The notes under the pieces are model-generated. The model was given only the letters and a program-made list of their open reading frames with translations. It ran no database searches and was not told where the DNA came from. This document shows positions 28,486 to 37,169 of a DNA stretch of 64,000 bases, piece by piece. Position numbers and translations under genes: made by a program. The stretch spans positions 1 to 64,000 of the forward strand of contig NZ_CP059217.1 of NCBI RefSeq assembly GCF_014252355.1, read 5' to 3'. Position 1 is the first letter of the stretch. Each line of letters opens with the position of its first letter. The stretch is from Blattabacterium cuenoti (GTDB taxonomy: Bacteria > Bacteroidota > Bacteroidia > Flavobacteriales > Blattabacteriaceae).

Positions 28486-28559
28486 GGTCACGTAGCTCAA
28501 ATGGATAGAGCAACTGCCTTCTAAGCAGTAGGTAACAGGTTCGAATCCTGTCGTGATCA
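28486..28559 (+). tRNA. tRNA-Arg(UCU)
   Basis: The acceptor GGTCACG/CGTGATC includes one G-U pair. The anticodon stem ACTGC/GCAGT holds anticodon TCT at 28520-28522. The T-arm is ACAGGTTCGAATCCTGT. Length is 74 nt, discriminator A, CCA not encoded. It is the last of the Ser-Pro-Arg cluster and ends 4 bp before the convergent clpP stop. Confidence 0.96.
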
Positions 28560-28563
28560 CTAA

Positions 28564-29244
28564 CTATTTATGTTTTTTTTTAATTAAAATTTCATCAATC
28601 ATACCATATTCTTTAGCTTCTTGAGAAGTCATCCAATAATCTCTATCAGAATCTTTTTCTATTTTACTTATATCTCTTCCAGAATGTGTAGAAATAATTT
28701 TATATAATTCTTTTTTTAATTTTAATATTTCACGTACCGTAATTTCTATATCTGACGCTTGCCCATGTGTTCCTCCAATTGGTTGATGAATCATAATTCT
28801 AGAATGTTTTAAGCCAGATCTTTTCTTTTTTACTCCAGCACAAAGTAAAATAGCGGCCATAGATGCTGCAACTCCAGTACAAATAGTTGCAACATCTGGT
28901 TCAATAATTTGCATAGTATCATAAATACCTAATCCAGCATGGACTTCTCCTCCAGGTGAATTAATATAAATTTGTATGTCTTTAGAAGAATCTAAAGACT
29001 GTAAAAATAATAATTGAGCCTGAATAATATTAGCTATTTGATCACTAATATGAGTTCCTAGAAATATCACACGATCCATCATTAATCTAGAAAATACATC
29101 CATTTGTGCTATATTCAATTTTCTTTCTTCAACAATATAAGGAGTCATTAATTTTATATATTGTTCTAACAAAAGACTATTTATTTTATGATGTTTAATA
29201 GCGTATTTAAGAAATTCTTCTGAATTTAGTTGATAATCATTCAT
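28564..29244 (-). CDS. clpP: ATP-dependent Clp protease proteolytic subunit
   Basis: The tetradecameric serine peptidase that works with Clp ATPases. In the 226 residues the catalytic Ser is S128 in GVAASMAAILL and His is H153 in SRIMIHQPIG, with a downstream Asp expected in the SGRDISKIEKDSDRDYWM region. INSPGGEVHAG is also present. The N-terminus is about 25-30 residues longer than in E. coli ClpP and may be a propeptide. A candidate ATPase partner, an N-domain-less ClpC, is at 50807. Confidence 0.95.
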   Translation of the reverse strand: MNDYQLNSEEFLKYAIKHHKINSLLLEQYIKLMTPYIVEERKLNIAQMDVFSRLMMDRVIFLGTHISDQIANIIQAQLLFLQSLDSSKDIQIYINSPGGEVHAGLGIYDTMQIIEPDVATICTGVAASMAAILLCAGVKKKRSGLKHSRIMIHQPIGGTHGQASDIEITVREILKLKKELYKIISTHSGRDISKIEKDSDRDYWMTSQEAKEYGMIDEILIKKKHK

Positions 29245-29321
29245 TATAATTACTCAATTTGTTATAAAAAATTTTATATAAAATATAAAAATTATATAAT
29301 TAATTCATATAAATTATTATA

Positions 29322-30788
29322 GTGTATAAAAAATTAGCAATTCAAACTATGATTTATTCATTGGGATGTATTTTCCCAAGAATTGTAAATTATATTTTTA
29401 TAAAATTTTTTACTCAAAATTTACAAATTTCAGAATTTTCTATTTATACAGATATGTATTCTCTATCTTTTATTGCTATTTCATTTTTATCTTTTGGATT
29501 AGAAAATACCTATTTTAGATTTAAATCTAAAACAAACTATACATCTAAAGTAGTATTTTCAACAGCCGTAATAATGCAATTTATAATATCTTCATTTTAT
29601 TTAATATTATCAATAATATTATTAAAATACTTAATTCATATTATTGGATATAAAAATCATTTAGAATATGTAATCATGTTTATTTTAATAATATTTTTTG
29701 ATACTATTTGTATTTTACCTATGGCCTGGTTAAGATCTAAAGAAATGGCTTTAAAATATACAATAATTAATATGATTAATATTTTAATACAATCTTTTTT
29801 AATCATATATATGTTTTTTTGTTATAATAATATTAATAATAATCATATAAATAATATGTATTTTTTATTATTTAATATTATCAATGCCTTTACAGATAAA
29901 ACAGGATATATATTTTTTTCAAATTTAATTGCTTCTATCAGTAATTTTTTATTCACATTTTCAATTATTATAAAACAAGTTAAAATAAAAAATTTTAATT
30001 TCAAATTATCTAAAGAAATGTTAATTTATGGAATTCCAATTATGTTAAGCAGCATTGCTTTTTCTATTAATGAAAATTTAGATAAAATATTAATTAAAAG
30101 ATGGGGCTCTGATACAATAAATGGAGCATATTCAGCATGTTATAAAATAGCATCTTTTATGACTTTATATTTAAAATCTTTTAGATTAGGAGTTGAACCA
30201 TTTTTTTTTAAAAAATCAAAAGATTATAATGCAGAATATTATTATGAAAAATTAATATATACATTTATTTTATTTGGATTAATTTTTTATATTTTAATAT
30301 GTGGAAATATTTCTGATATTATCAAATTATTAATTAATAAAAGATATCATTTAGCTATTTCAATTATTCCAATCGTAATGATGGGCAATTTATTATTAGG
30401 AATTTATACAAATTTATCTATTTTTTATAAAGTTATAGATAAACCTATTATTGGAACATACATATCTATAATTGGTGTAATTATTACATTTATATTCAAT
30501 ATAATTTTTATTCGTTTTCCTAATTATAAAAATAGTTTTATGATTCCTGCTTGGGGTACATTATTATCTTATGGTTCTATGCTTATAATTTTATATTTTT
30601 TATTTTTTCAACATTTTAGAAAAACTTGGAATATAATTATTCATTTATTTTGTGCTATTATTATAGTATATATTGAATTTTGTAGTAAAAATTTAAAATA
30701 TCGATTATTTTTTCAATTTTTATATTTAATTTTATTTTTATTTTTAGAACAAAATCATTTTTTTAATAAAAAAAAGCATTTTAAATAA
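29322..30788 (+). CDS. MOP-superfamily polysaccharide/lipid flippase
   Basis: A 488-residue polytopic protein with about 12-14 hydrophobic helices and the polysaccharide-biosynthesis family pattern (MYKKLAIQTMIYSLGCIFPRIVNY at the start, YGIPIMLSSIAFSINENLDKILIKRWGS in the middle). Members flip undecaprenyl-linked sugars. Because wall synthesis genes are retained here, it may flip lipid II as a MurJ-type protein, which is inference. It starts with GTG at 29322; the first ATG is 27 bp later and would cut the conserved first helix. The next gene starts right after its stop. Confidence 0.82.
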   Translation: MYKKLAIQTMIYSLGCIFPRIVNYIFIKFFTQNLQISEFSIYTDMYSLSFIAISFLSFGLENTYFRFKSKTNYTSKVVFSTAVIMQFIISSFYLILSIILLKYLIHIIGYKNHLEYVIMFILIIFFDTICILPMAWLRSKEMALKYTIINMINILIQSFLIIYMFFCYNNINNNHINNMYFLLFNIINAFTDKTGYIFFSNLIASISNFLFTFSIIIKQVKIKNFNFKLSKEMLIYGIPIMLSSIAFSINENLDKILIKRWGSDTINGAYSACYKIASFMTLYLKSFRLGVEPFFFKKSKDYNAEYYYEKLIYTFILFGLIFYILICGNISDIIKLLINKRYHLAISIIPIVMMGNLLLGIYTNLSIFYKVIDKPIIGTYISIIGVIITFIFNIIFIRFPNYKNSFMIPAWGTLLSYGSMLIILYFLFFQHFRKTWNIIIHLFCAIIIVYIEFCSKNLKYRLFFQFLYLILFLFLEQNHFFNKKKHFK

Positions 30789-31181
30789 ATGCAAAAAAAA
30801 ATTATAAATTATAGTTTATTATATGCATATATTAATAAACCTATTATTATTAATTATTTAGCAAGAAAATTAATACCTACAAATTTATACTTAAAATGGT
30901 CTATAACAAATAAAATTATATTCTTAATAAGAAAACAATTAATTAATTTTGGAATTATTTGTGTTATTCATTTTGCAAAAAAAATTTATAGAAAACCACA
31001 TTTTTATAAACAAGTACAAATTATTATGATTAATATGATTTCAAAAAATATTATTATTTATCCTAATGAAAAACTTGCTATAATAGATTTATATAAAGAA
31101 CCAAAAATTAAATGGATTTTCTGTTATACACTTAGTAAAAGTAAAAGAAAAAATAAAGGATTTGGCAGTACAGGAATATGA
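30789..31181 (+). CDS. dut: dUTPase-derived protein lacking catalytic motifs
   Basis: A 130-residue open frame that lines up with flavobacterial dUTPase at both ends: MQKKIINYS at the start, KLIPTNLYLK, INMISKNIIIYPNEKLAIIDLYKEPKIKW in the second half (two blocks), and the terminal GFGSTGI (motif 5). The AGxDL, RSG and DxxYRG motifs that bind dUTP, metal and water are absent; only an IYRKPHFYKQ stretch marks the motif 3 position. It lies directly after the flippase and overlaps the nucleotidyltransferase by 4 bp. The frame is kept without the active site, so it is either decaying or has a structural role. Confidence 0.65.
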   Translation: MQKKIINYSLLYAYINKPIIINYLARKLIPTNLYLKWSITNKIIFLIRKQLINFGIICVIHFAKKIYRKPHFYKQVQIIMINMISKNIIIYPNEKLAIIDLYKEPKIKWIFCYTLSKSKRKNKGFGSTGI

Positions 31182-32203
31182 AAATTATAATTCCAATGGC
31201 AGGAAAAGGGACAAGATTGCGCCCACAAACTATTACAACGCCTAAACCATTATTTAATATAGTAGGACAACCATTATTAAATAGATTAATAAAATCTTTA
31301 TTAGAAATAGTTGATCCATATTTTATAGATGAAATTATTTTTATTATTAATCATTCAGAAAAAAATAAAATAGAACATCACATAATAAATGTTACTAAAC
31401 ATTTTGGTATATCCATAAAATTTTATTATCAAGATCAACCATTAGGTACTGCTGATGCTATATTTAAAGCACATAAATCATTAACCGGACCTATTATTAT
31501 AGCATTTTCTGACACTCTATTTTATAATAAAGAAAAATATTTAATTCAAAATATTCATGCAGATAATATTATATGGACAAAAAAAGTTACAAATCCTTAT
31601 TATTTTGGAATTGTAAAATGCAATTCATCAGGATATATTACTAATTTTTTAGAAAAACCAACAAAAATAACTTCTAATATAGCTATTATTGGAATTTATT
31701 ATTTTAAAAATAGTTCTATTTTAAAAAATGAATTAAAATATTTGTTAGATAATAAATTATCTAATAATCAAGAATATCAATTTACTGATGTATTAGAAAA
31801 TATGCGAAAAAAAGGAATATCATTTCTTAGTAAAGAAGTATATCAATGGATGGATTTTGGAGATCCAGAAAAAACAATTATTTCTAATTCTGCCATTCTT
31901 TATATTGAATCTAAAAAACAAAAATTGATTCATAAAAAATCAATGATAACGAATAGTATAATTATATCTCCATCTTATATTGAAAAAGATGTTTTTATTG
32001 AAAATAGTGTTATTGGTCCCTATACATCAATAGGAAAATTTACAAATATAAAAAATAGTTTTATACAACAATCTATAATACAAGACTATACAATATTAAA
32101 ATATATTAATATTAAAAAATCTATAATTGGAAATTATGTAAAATTTACAGAAAAAACTAAACAAATAAATTTAGGAGATTATTCCACTGTACAAAATATA
32201 TAA
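31178..32203 (+). CDS. Sugar-1-phosphate nucleotidyltransferase
   Basis: Makes NDP-sugars from NTP and sugar-1-phosphate. The signature [13 protein letters not shown] with PKP (residues about 5-24) and [11 protein letters not shown] are intact. The C-terminal part (about 250-335) shows hexapeptide-like beta-helix repeats ([24 protein letters not shown]). The 341 residues fit flavobacterial sugar nucleotidyltransferases. The sugar cannot be named. It overlaps the dUTPase-like gene by 4 bp; with the flippase this suggests a glycan-precursor function. Confidence 0.86.
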   Translation: MKIIIPMAGKGTRLRPQTITTPKPLFNIVGQPLLNRLIKSLLEIVDPYFIDEIIFIINHSEKNKIEHHIINVTKHFGISIKFYYQDQPLGTADAIFKAHKSLTGPIIIAFSDTLFYNKEKYLIQNIHADNIIWTKKVTNPYYFGIVKCNSSGYITNFLEKPTKITSNIAIIGIYYFKNSSILKNELKYLLDNKLSNNQEYQFTDVLENMRKKGISFLSKEVYQWMDFGDPEKTIISNSAILYIESKKQKLIHKKSMITNSIIISPSYIEKDVFIENSVIGPYTSIGKFTNIKNSFIQQSIIQDYTILKYINIKKSIIGNYVKFTEKTKQINLGDYSTVQNI

Positions 32204-32246
32204 TTTTATTTATTTATATTTGTTTTTTTATATTATTCATAATAAT

Positions 32247-32651
32247 ATGAATTTGACTTTATTTGGAACATTTGGAACAGCAGAAATTGTTGTTATTGTT
32301 ATTCTTGCCTTATTACTATTTGGTGGAAAAAAAATACCAGAATTAATGAGAGGATTAGGAATAGGATTGAAAGAATTCAAAAAAGCTTCTAATGATGAAA
32401 ATAATAATAATAAATTAAAATCTGAATCAGAAACAATATCTAATAATAATGATGATACATTCAAATCTGAATCAGAAACAATATCTAATAATAATGATGA
32501 TAAATTAAAATCTGAATCAGAAACAATATCTAATAATAATAATGATAAATTAAAATCTGAATCAGAAACAATATCTAATAATAATAATGATAAATTAAAA
32601 TCTGAATCAGAAACAATATCTAATAATAATGATGATAAATTCAAATTTTAA
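32247..32651 (+). CDS. tatA: Twin-arginine translocase subunit TatA with repeat tail
   Basis: TatA forms the pore part of the Tat export system. A single helix ([16 protein letters not shown]), the hinge [22 protein letters not shown] and an amphipathic segment are typical. The tail is unusual: five near-identical 15-residue units ([18 protein letters not shown]). The ATG at 32247 gives [10 protein letters not shown]; a TTG 27 bp upstream is less likely. The 134 residues are longer than needed because of the tail. A probable substrate, ActB, is encoded at 58672. Confidence 0.9.
   Translation: MNLTLFGTFGTAEIVVIVILALLLFGGKKIPELMRGLGIGLKEFKKASNDENNNNKLKSESETISNNNDDTFKSESETISNNNDDKLKSESETISNNNNDKLKSESETISNNNNDKLKSESETISNNNDDKFKF
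32412..32636 (+). repeat. Five tandem 45-bp repeats inside tatA
   Basis: Five consecutive 45-bp units (starting 32412, 32457, 32502, 32547, 32592) are almost identical at the DNA level. Each encodes (K/T)(L/F)[11 protein letters not shown](N/D)D. A partial unit (AAATTCAAA) follows before the stop. Copy number is likely to vary between strains because units of this type expand and contract by replication slippage without changing frame. Confidence 0.95.
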
Positions 32652-32946
32652 TCAAAAATCATAATTATAATACTAAAATTGAAATTTTCATTTTGAAGAA
32701 TAAAAAATTAGAATTTTTGCTATAATTAATTTAATGATAAAAATAAAAATTCAATCAACAATAGTAAAAGTAAATATGTTAAAATAATAGTATTATAATA
32801 TTTTAATTATCATATAACATAATAACATTTACAAAGATTAGATTATTATATATAAATAATATATTAAAAATTATCATATAATTTTTTCTTTGATTTTTCT
32901 GTTAGCTGTTAGTTTATTAGAAGAGTATTATTATATCTAACTAATA
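32652..32946. other. AT-rich intergenic spacer, no gene seen
   Basis: This 295-bp spacer between tatA and the lytic transglycosylase gene is nearly all A/T, with short runs only. I see no tRNA-like fold, no conserved ORF and no clear relic. Near 32889-32940 the sequence is slightly more mixed (TTTGATTTTTCTGTTAGCTG) and may include the promoter of the downstream gene, but no second promoter box is convincing. Confidence 0.5.
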
Positions 32947-33789
32947 ATGAAAACAAAATTAAGAAATATTATATTATTTATACTTTTATTATTAAAAACT
33001 ATTACTTTATATTCAGCATCATTATCATTAAAAATATCTTCTTCTAAAAGATATAAACATGTAACTGCTTCTATAAAACAATATCCAAATTCTTATCAAC
33101 ATAAAAATATAGATAAATTATGGGGAGGCATGTTTGAAAAAATTTGTAAAAATAAAAAAAAATCAATTATTACTAATATAGAAGAAAAAAATTTAAAATT
33201 TAGAATTAATCATTTAAATAAACAATCTAAAATAAAAATATTGAAATATAATACAATGGTACATGCATCAATAGAAAGTTATTTAAGAATGAGTAAATAT
33301 ATAGGAAAAATGCTTTATTTAGCAACTTTTTATTTTCCTATGATAGAAAAAAAATTAGAATATCATCATCTACCAAAAGAATTAAAATATATAGCAATTC
33401 TAGAATCTAGTTTAAATCCATATGCAACTTCTATCATGGGAGCTAAAGGCCTGTGGCAATTTATGTATGAAACTGGAAAAATATATGGACTAAAAATGAA
33501 TCAAATTCATGATGATAGAATAGATCCTATTAAATCAACAGAAGCAGCTTGTAGATATTTTAGATATTTATATGATAAAATTAAAAATTGGGAATTAGTT
33601 TTATATGCATATAACATAGGACCTAAAAAAATTAATAAAATATTAAAAAATAGAGCATATAATAAACAAGAAAATTGGAAAATTTTAAATTCTTTACTAC
33701 CAAAAATAACAAAAAATTATATTACTAGATTTATAGCAATTCATTATTTAATGAATTATTATAAAGAACACAATATTCCATATGGATAA
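32947..33789 (+). CDS. mltD: Lytic transglycosylase (MltD/Slt type)
   Basis: Cleaves peptidoglycan glycan strands in the periplasm. It has 280 residues: an N-terminal hydrophobic signal or anchor (about 7-27), a linker, and an SLT domain (about 140-260) with the catalytic Glu E153 in AILESSLNP, GAKGLWQFM, and ACRYFRYLYDKI with LYAYNIGP. LysM repeats, common at the C-terminus of MltD, are absent. With MreB, PBP2 and RodA it completes a wall growth set in this window. Confidence 0.92.
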   Translation: MKTKLRNIILFILLLLKTITLYSASLSLKISSSKRYKHVTASIKQYPNSYQHKNIDKLWGGMFEKICKNKKKSIITNIEEKNLKFRINHLNKQSKIKILKYNTMVHASIESYLRMSKYIGKMLYLATFYFPMIEKKLEYHHLPKELKYIAILESSLNPYATSIMGAKGLWQFMYETGKIYGLKMNQIHDDRIDPIKSTEAACRYFRYLYDKIKNWELVLYAYNIGPKKINKILKNRAYNKQENWKILNSLLPKITKNYITRFIAIHYLMNYYKEHNIPYG

Positions 33790-33890
33790 TTAAAAAATAA
33801 TTATGTTTTTATAAAAAATAAAGTTGAATTTTTAAAGTAAAATTATCATTTTCTACATATTGATTTATATATTTTTTGCTATAACAAATT

Positions 33891-34886
33891 ATGAATAAAA
33901 ATTTTGAACAAAAAAAACAATCCTTAAAATTAGTATTAGAAAAATTTGATCAAACTTATGGAAAAGGAACAGTTATGAAACTGGGTGATTTTCATATGGA
34001 AAATTTGGAAATTGTATCTTCTGGATCTTTAAGTTTAGATATTGCTTTAGGAATTAAAGGATTTCCAAAAGGTAGAATTATAGAGATATTTGGTCCAGAA
34101 TCTTCTGGAAAAACTACATTAGCTTTACATGCTATTACTCAATCTCAAAAAATGGGTGGATTTGCAGGATTTATTGATGTTGAACATGCTTTTGATTGTA
34201 TTTATGCAAAAAAAATAGGTGTTAATATTAAAGAATTAATTATTTCTCAACCAGATAATGGTGAACAAGCTTTAGAAATTGTTGATAATTTAATTAGATC
34301 TGGAATAATTGATATAATTGTAGTAGATTCTGTTGCCGCTTTAACTCCTAAAAGTGAAATAGAAGGAGAAATGGGTGAATCTAAAATTGGATTACAAGCT
34401 AGATTAATGTCACAAGCTTTAAGAAAATTAATATCTAGTATAGGAAAATCAAAAAGTATTCTTATTTTTATTAATCAATTAAGAGAAAAAATTGGAGTTT
34501 ATGGAAATCCAGAAGTTACAACTGGTGGTAATGCATTAAAATTTTATTCATCGATAAGATTAGATATTAGAAAAGGAGTTCATATTAAAAATGGAGAAAA
34601 TATTTTAGGCAATAGAACTAAAGTAAAAGTAGTAAAAAATAAATTATCTCCACCATTTAAAACTGCGGAATTTGATATAATATATGGAGAAGGAATTTCT
34701 AAAATTGGTGAAATTTTGGATATTGGTGTAAATGCAGGAATTATAACAAAAAATGGATCTTGGTTTAGTTATGGATCTATTAATTTAGGACAAGGAAGAG
34801 ATTCTGTAAAAGAATTTTTAAAATGTGAAAAAAATATTAGAAATAAAATAAAAACAAATATTATACAACAATATTTTATAAACTAA
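33891..34886 (+). CDS. recA: Recombinase RecA
   Basis: Homologous recombination and repair ATPase. The 331-residue protein has Walker [10 protein letters not shown] (68-76), [22 protein letters not shown] (Walker B), LGESK-type loop [19 protein letters not shown] and loop 2 [19 protein letters not shown]. The C-terminus is shorter and more basic than usual (ends IQQYFIN), without the acidic tail that tunes RecA filament loading. The MBL gene follows 1 bp after its stop. Confidence 0.97.
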   Translation: MNKNFEQKKQSLKLVLEKFDQTYGKGTVMKLGDFHMENLEIVSSGSLSLDIALGIKGFPKGRIIEIFGPESSGKTTLALHAITQSQKMGGFAGFIDVEHAFDCIYAKKIGVNIKELIISQPDNGEQALEIVDNLIRSGIIDIIVVDSVAALTPKSEIEGEMGESKIGLQARLMSQALRKLISSIGKSKSILIFINQLREKIGVYGNPEVTTGGNALKFYSSIRLDIRKGVHIKNGENILGNRTKVKVVKNKLSPPFKTAEFDIIYGEGISKIGEILDIGVNAGIITKNGSWFSYGSINLGQGRDSVKEFLKCEKNIRNKIKTNIIQQYFIN

Positions 34887-34887
34887 T

Positions 34888-35676
34888 ATGAAAATTACTT
34901 TTTTAGGAACTGGTAATTCACAAGGAGTCCCAATTATAGGGTCAACACATCCTGTATGTTTATCAAAATGTGCAAAAGATAAAAGACTTAGAAGTTCTAT
35001 TATTATAGAAATAAAAAATAAAATATTTTTAATAGATTGTAGTCCAGATTTTCGTTATCAAATGTTAAGAACAAATTATAAAAAATTAGATGCTATTTTT
35101 ATAACACATGAACATCAAGATCATATAGGTGGATTAGATGATATTCGTCCTTTAAATTGTAATAATAAATCAATACCAATTTATGGATTACGTCGTGTGA
35201 TAACACATATTAAAAATAGATTTGATTATATTTTTAAAAAACAAAATAAAAATATCATCACATCAAATAGATCTAATCTTTCTATTTATGAACTAAATGA
35301 AACGCCTGTATTTATAGATAATATTGAAATTATTCCTTTATATATATGGCATGGTAAATTACTAATTTTAGGATTTCGTATAGATAATTTTGCATATATA
35401 ACAGATGCAAGTAGTATTCCTATTACTACAAAAAGTAAATTAAAAGGATTAGATATTTTAGTTTTAAATATCTTAAGAAGATCTTCGTATAATATTAATA
35501 TTATTCCCACTAATAGTAATTTATTATATAATTCATTAAAAATGATAAAATGTATTAATCCAAAAAAAGCTTATATTACACATATAAGTCATTTTTTAGG
35601 ATTTCATGAAAAAGTTCAAGCAAAATTACCTAAAAATATATATTTAGCTTATGATGGATTAGAAATAGAAATATAA
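34888..35676 (+). CDS. MBL-fold metal-dependent hydrolase
   Basis: A 262-residue metallo-beta-lactamase-fold protein similar to the Bacteroidetes PhnP-like/tRNase Z-like group. It has FLGTGNSQGVPIIG at the N-terminus, the metal site H74-E-H76-Q-D78-H79, the second metal Asp in AYITDASSIP and a C-terminal ITHISHFLGFHE. The substrate is unknown; relatives act on phosphodiesters or cyclic phosphates. It is tightly packed after recA, probably in the same transcript. Confidence 0.85.
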   Translation: MKITFLGTGNSQGVPIIGSTHPVCLSKCAKDKRLRSSIIIEIKNKIFLIDCSPDFRYQMLRTNYKKLDAIFITHEHQDHIGGLDDIRPLNCNNKSIPIYGLRRVITHIKNRFDYIFKKQNKNIITSNRSNLSIYELNETPVFIDNIEIIPLYIWHGKLLILGFRIDNFAYITDASSIPITTKSKLKGLDILVLNILRRSSYNINIIPTNSNLLYNSLKMIKCINPKKAYITHISHFLGFHEKVQAKLPKNIYLAYDGLEIEI

Positions 35677-35709
35677 TATTGTTTCTATATTTTTTAGTAT
35701 ATGATTTAA

Positions 35710-37128
35710 ATGATAAAAAAGGTTTTTAAACAAATTTTTTTTTCTAATAAAATAACTTCTTTATTATTTATTATAATAGCAATAATAATGGCTATTGGAA
35801 CATTGTTAGAAAAAAAATATTCTACAGATATAGCTAAAATATATATCTATAATTCACATTGGTTTGAAATAATTATATGTTTATTTATAATTCATTTAAT
35901 AATAAATATATATAAATATAAATTATGGAAATATAACAAAATACCAATCTTTCTTTTTCATTTATCATTTATTTTTATATTTATTGGAGGTGTGTTTTCT
36001 AGATATTTTAGTTTTGAAGGAATCATGTTCCTTAGAGAAGGAAATATAAATAGAAATGTAATTTCAGAGAAAAGTTTTTTAAAATTAAAAATTAAAAGTC
36101 AATTTAATAATTCTATAAAAGAATATAAAGTTCCTTATATATTATCTCCTTTTCACCATAAAACATCTAATGTAAATTTTTGTTATAAAAAAAATCTTAT
36201 CAAGATTAAAATTCTAAATTATATTCCTTATGCTAAGGAAACTTTTATTGAAAATGATAGAGGAGAAAAAATCATTAAAATTATTTCATCTAAACAAGGA
36301 AAAAGAAAAGAATTTTTTTTAAAAAATGGAACATCAATTAATATTAATGGAATTTTATTTTCTTTAAATAAAAAAATTCCTTATGGAATACAAATTCTTG
36401 AAAAAAAAAATAAATTATTTATTAAATCATCTTTTTTAGCCATTAATATTAATATAATTAATAATAAATTAAATTTTTTATTAAAAAAACAAATAACCCC
36501 TTTAAAATTAAAAACATTATATCAAATTTATGATAAAAATAATAATAAAAATATTCAATGGGTAATTCCTGATAAAATTAAAATTGGAAAAATTATTTAT
36601 ATAACTTCTTCTAGTGAAAATAAAACGGATTATTTAGACGCAATTACTGCTAAAATTACTTTTCAAAATACATCTCAATTAATTACATTTTTAGGTGGTA
36701 AAAATACTCATAAAATGAGTTCAGCTATACAATTAAATGGAAAATATATTTCTGTAGGATATGGATCTATTGTTATTAAACTTCCTTTTATAATTAAATT
36801 AAATAAATTTAACATAGAAAATTATCCTGGATCTGATTTTCCTTCTTCTTTTATTAGTAATGTTACTTTAATAGATAATCAACATCAATATAACTATGAT
36901 ATTTATATGAATCATATTTTAAATTATAAAGGATATAAATTTTTTCAGTCTGGATATAATTCCGATAAAAAAGGAACACATCTTTATGTAAATAATGATT
37001 ATTTAGGAACTTTATTTTCATATATAGGATATGGAATAATGAGTATTGGAATGATAATAACATTATTTTGGAAAAAATCTAGATTTAATTTTTTAATACA
37101 ACAATTAAAAATATTATCTAAAATTTAA
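35710..37128 (+). CDS. ccsB: Cytochrome c biogenesis protein CcsB (ResB-like half)
   Basis: System II cytochrome c maturation moves heme across the membrane and attaches it to CxxCH. This 472-residue protein is the ResB-like half: helices near residues 14-33, 50-65 and 80-98 (GTLLEKKYSTDIAKIYIYN, FEGIMFLREGN), a large periplasmic part, and a last helix (about 437-457) after YKFFQSGYNSDKKGTHLYVN. In many Bacteroidetes it is fused to CcsA in one protein of about 1000 residues; here it stops after FNFLIQQLKIL. It has an in-frame A10 run at 36401-36410. Confidence 0.88.
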   Translation: MIKKVFKQIFFSNKITSLLFIIIAIIMAIGTLLEKKYSTDIAKIYIYNSHWFEIIICLFIIHLIINIYKYKLWKYNKIPIFLFHLSFIFIFIGGVFSRYFSFEGIMFLREGNINRNVISEKSFLKLKIKSQFNNSIKEYKVPYILSPFHHKTSNVNFCYKKNLIKIKILNYIPYAKETFIENDRGEKIIKIISSKQGKRKEFFLKNGTSININGILFSLNKKIPYGIQILEKKNKLFIKSSFLAININIINNKLNFLLKKQITPLKLKTLYQIYDKNNNKNIQWVIPDKIKIGKIIYITSSSENKTDYLDAITAKITFQNTSQLITFLGGKNTHKMSSAIQLNGKYISVGYGSIVIKLPFIIKLNKFNIENYPGSDFPSSFISNVTLIDNQHQYNYDIYMNHILNYKGYKFFQSGYNSDKKGTHLYVNNDYLGTLFSYIGYGIMSIGMIITLFWKKSRFNFLIQQLKILSKI

Positions 37129-37169
37129 TTAATTATTTTTTAACTCATAAAATAATAATTATCATAAAT

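Noticed and set aside
32412-32636. CRISPR-like array
   Set aside because: The units are directly adjacent with no unique spacers and encode a continuous protein tail.
32237-32644. Long minus-strand open frame with repeats ([13 protein letters not shown] pattern) opposite tatA
   Set aside because: It is the mirror of the 45-bp repeats. The plus-strand frame starts with a clear TatA domain, so the opposite frame is a by-product of repeat composition.
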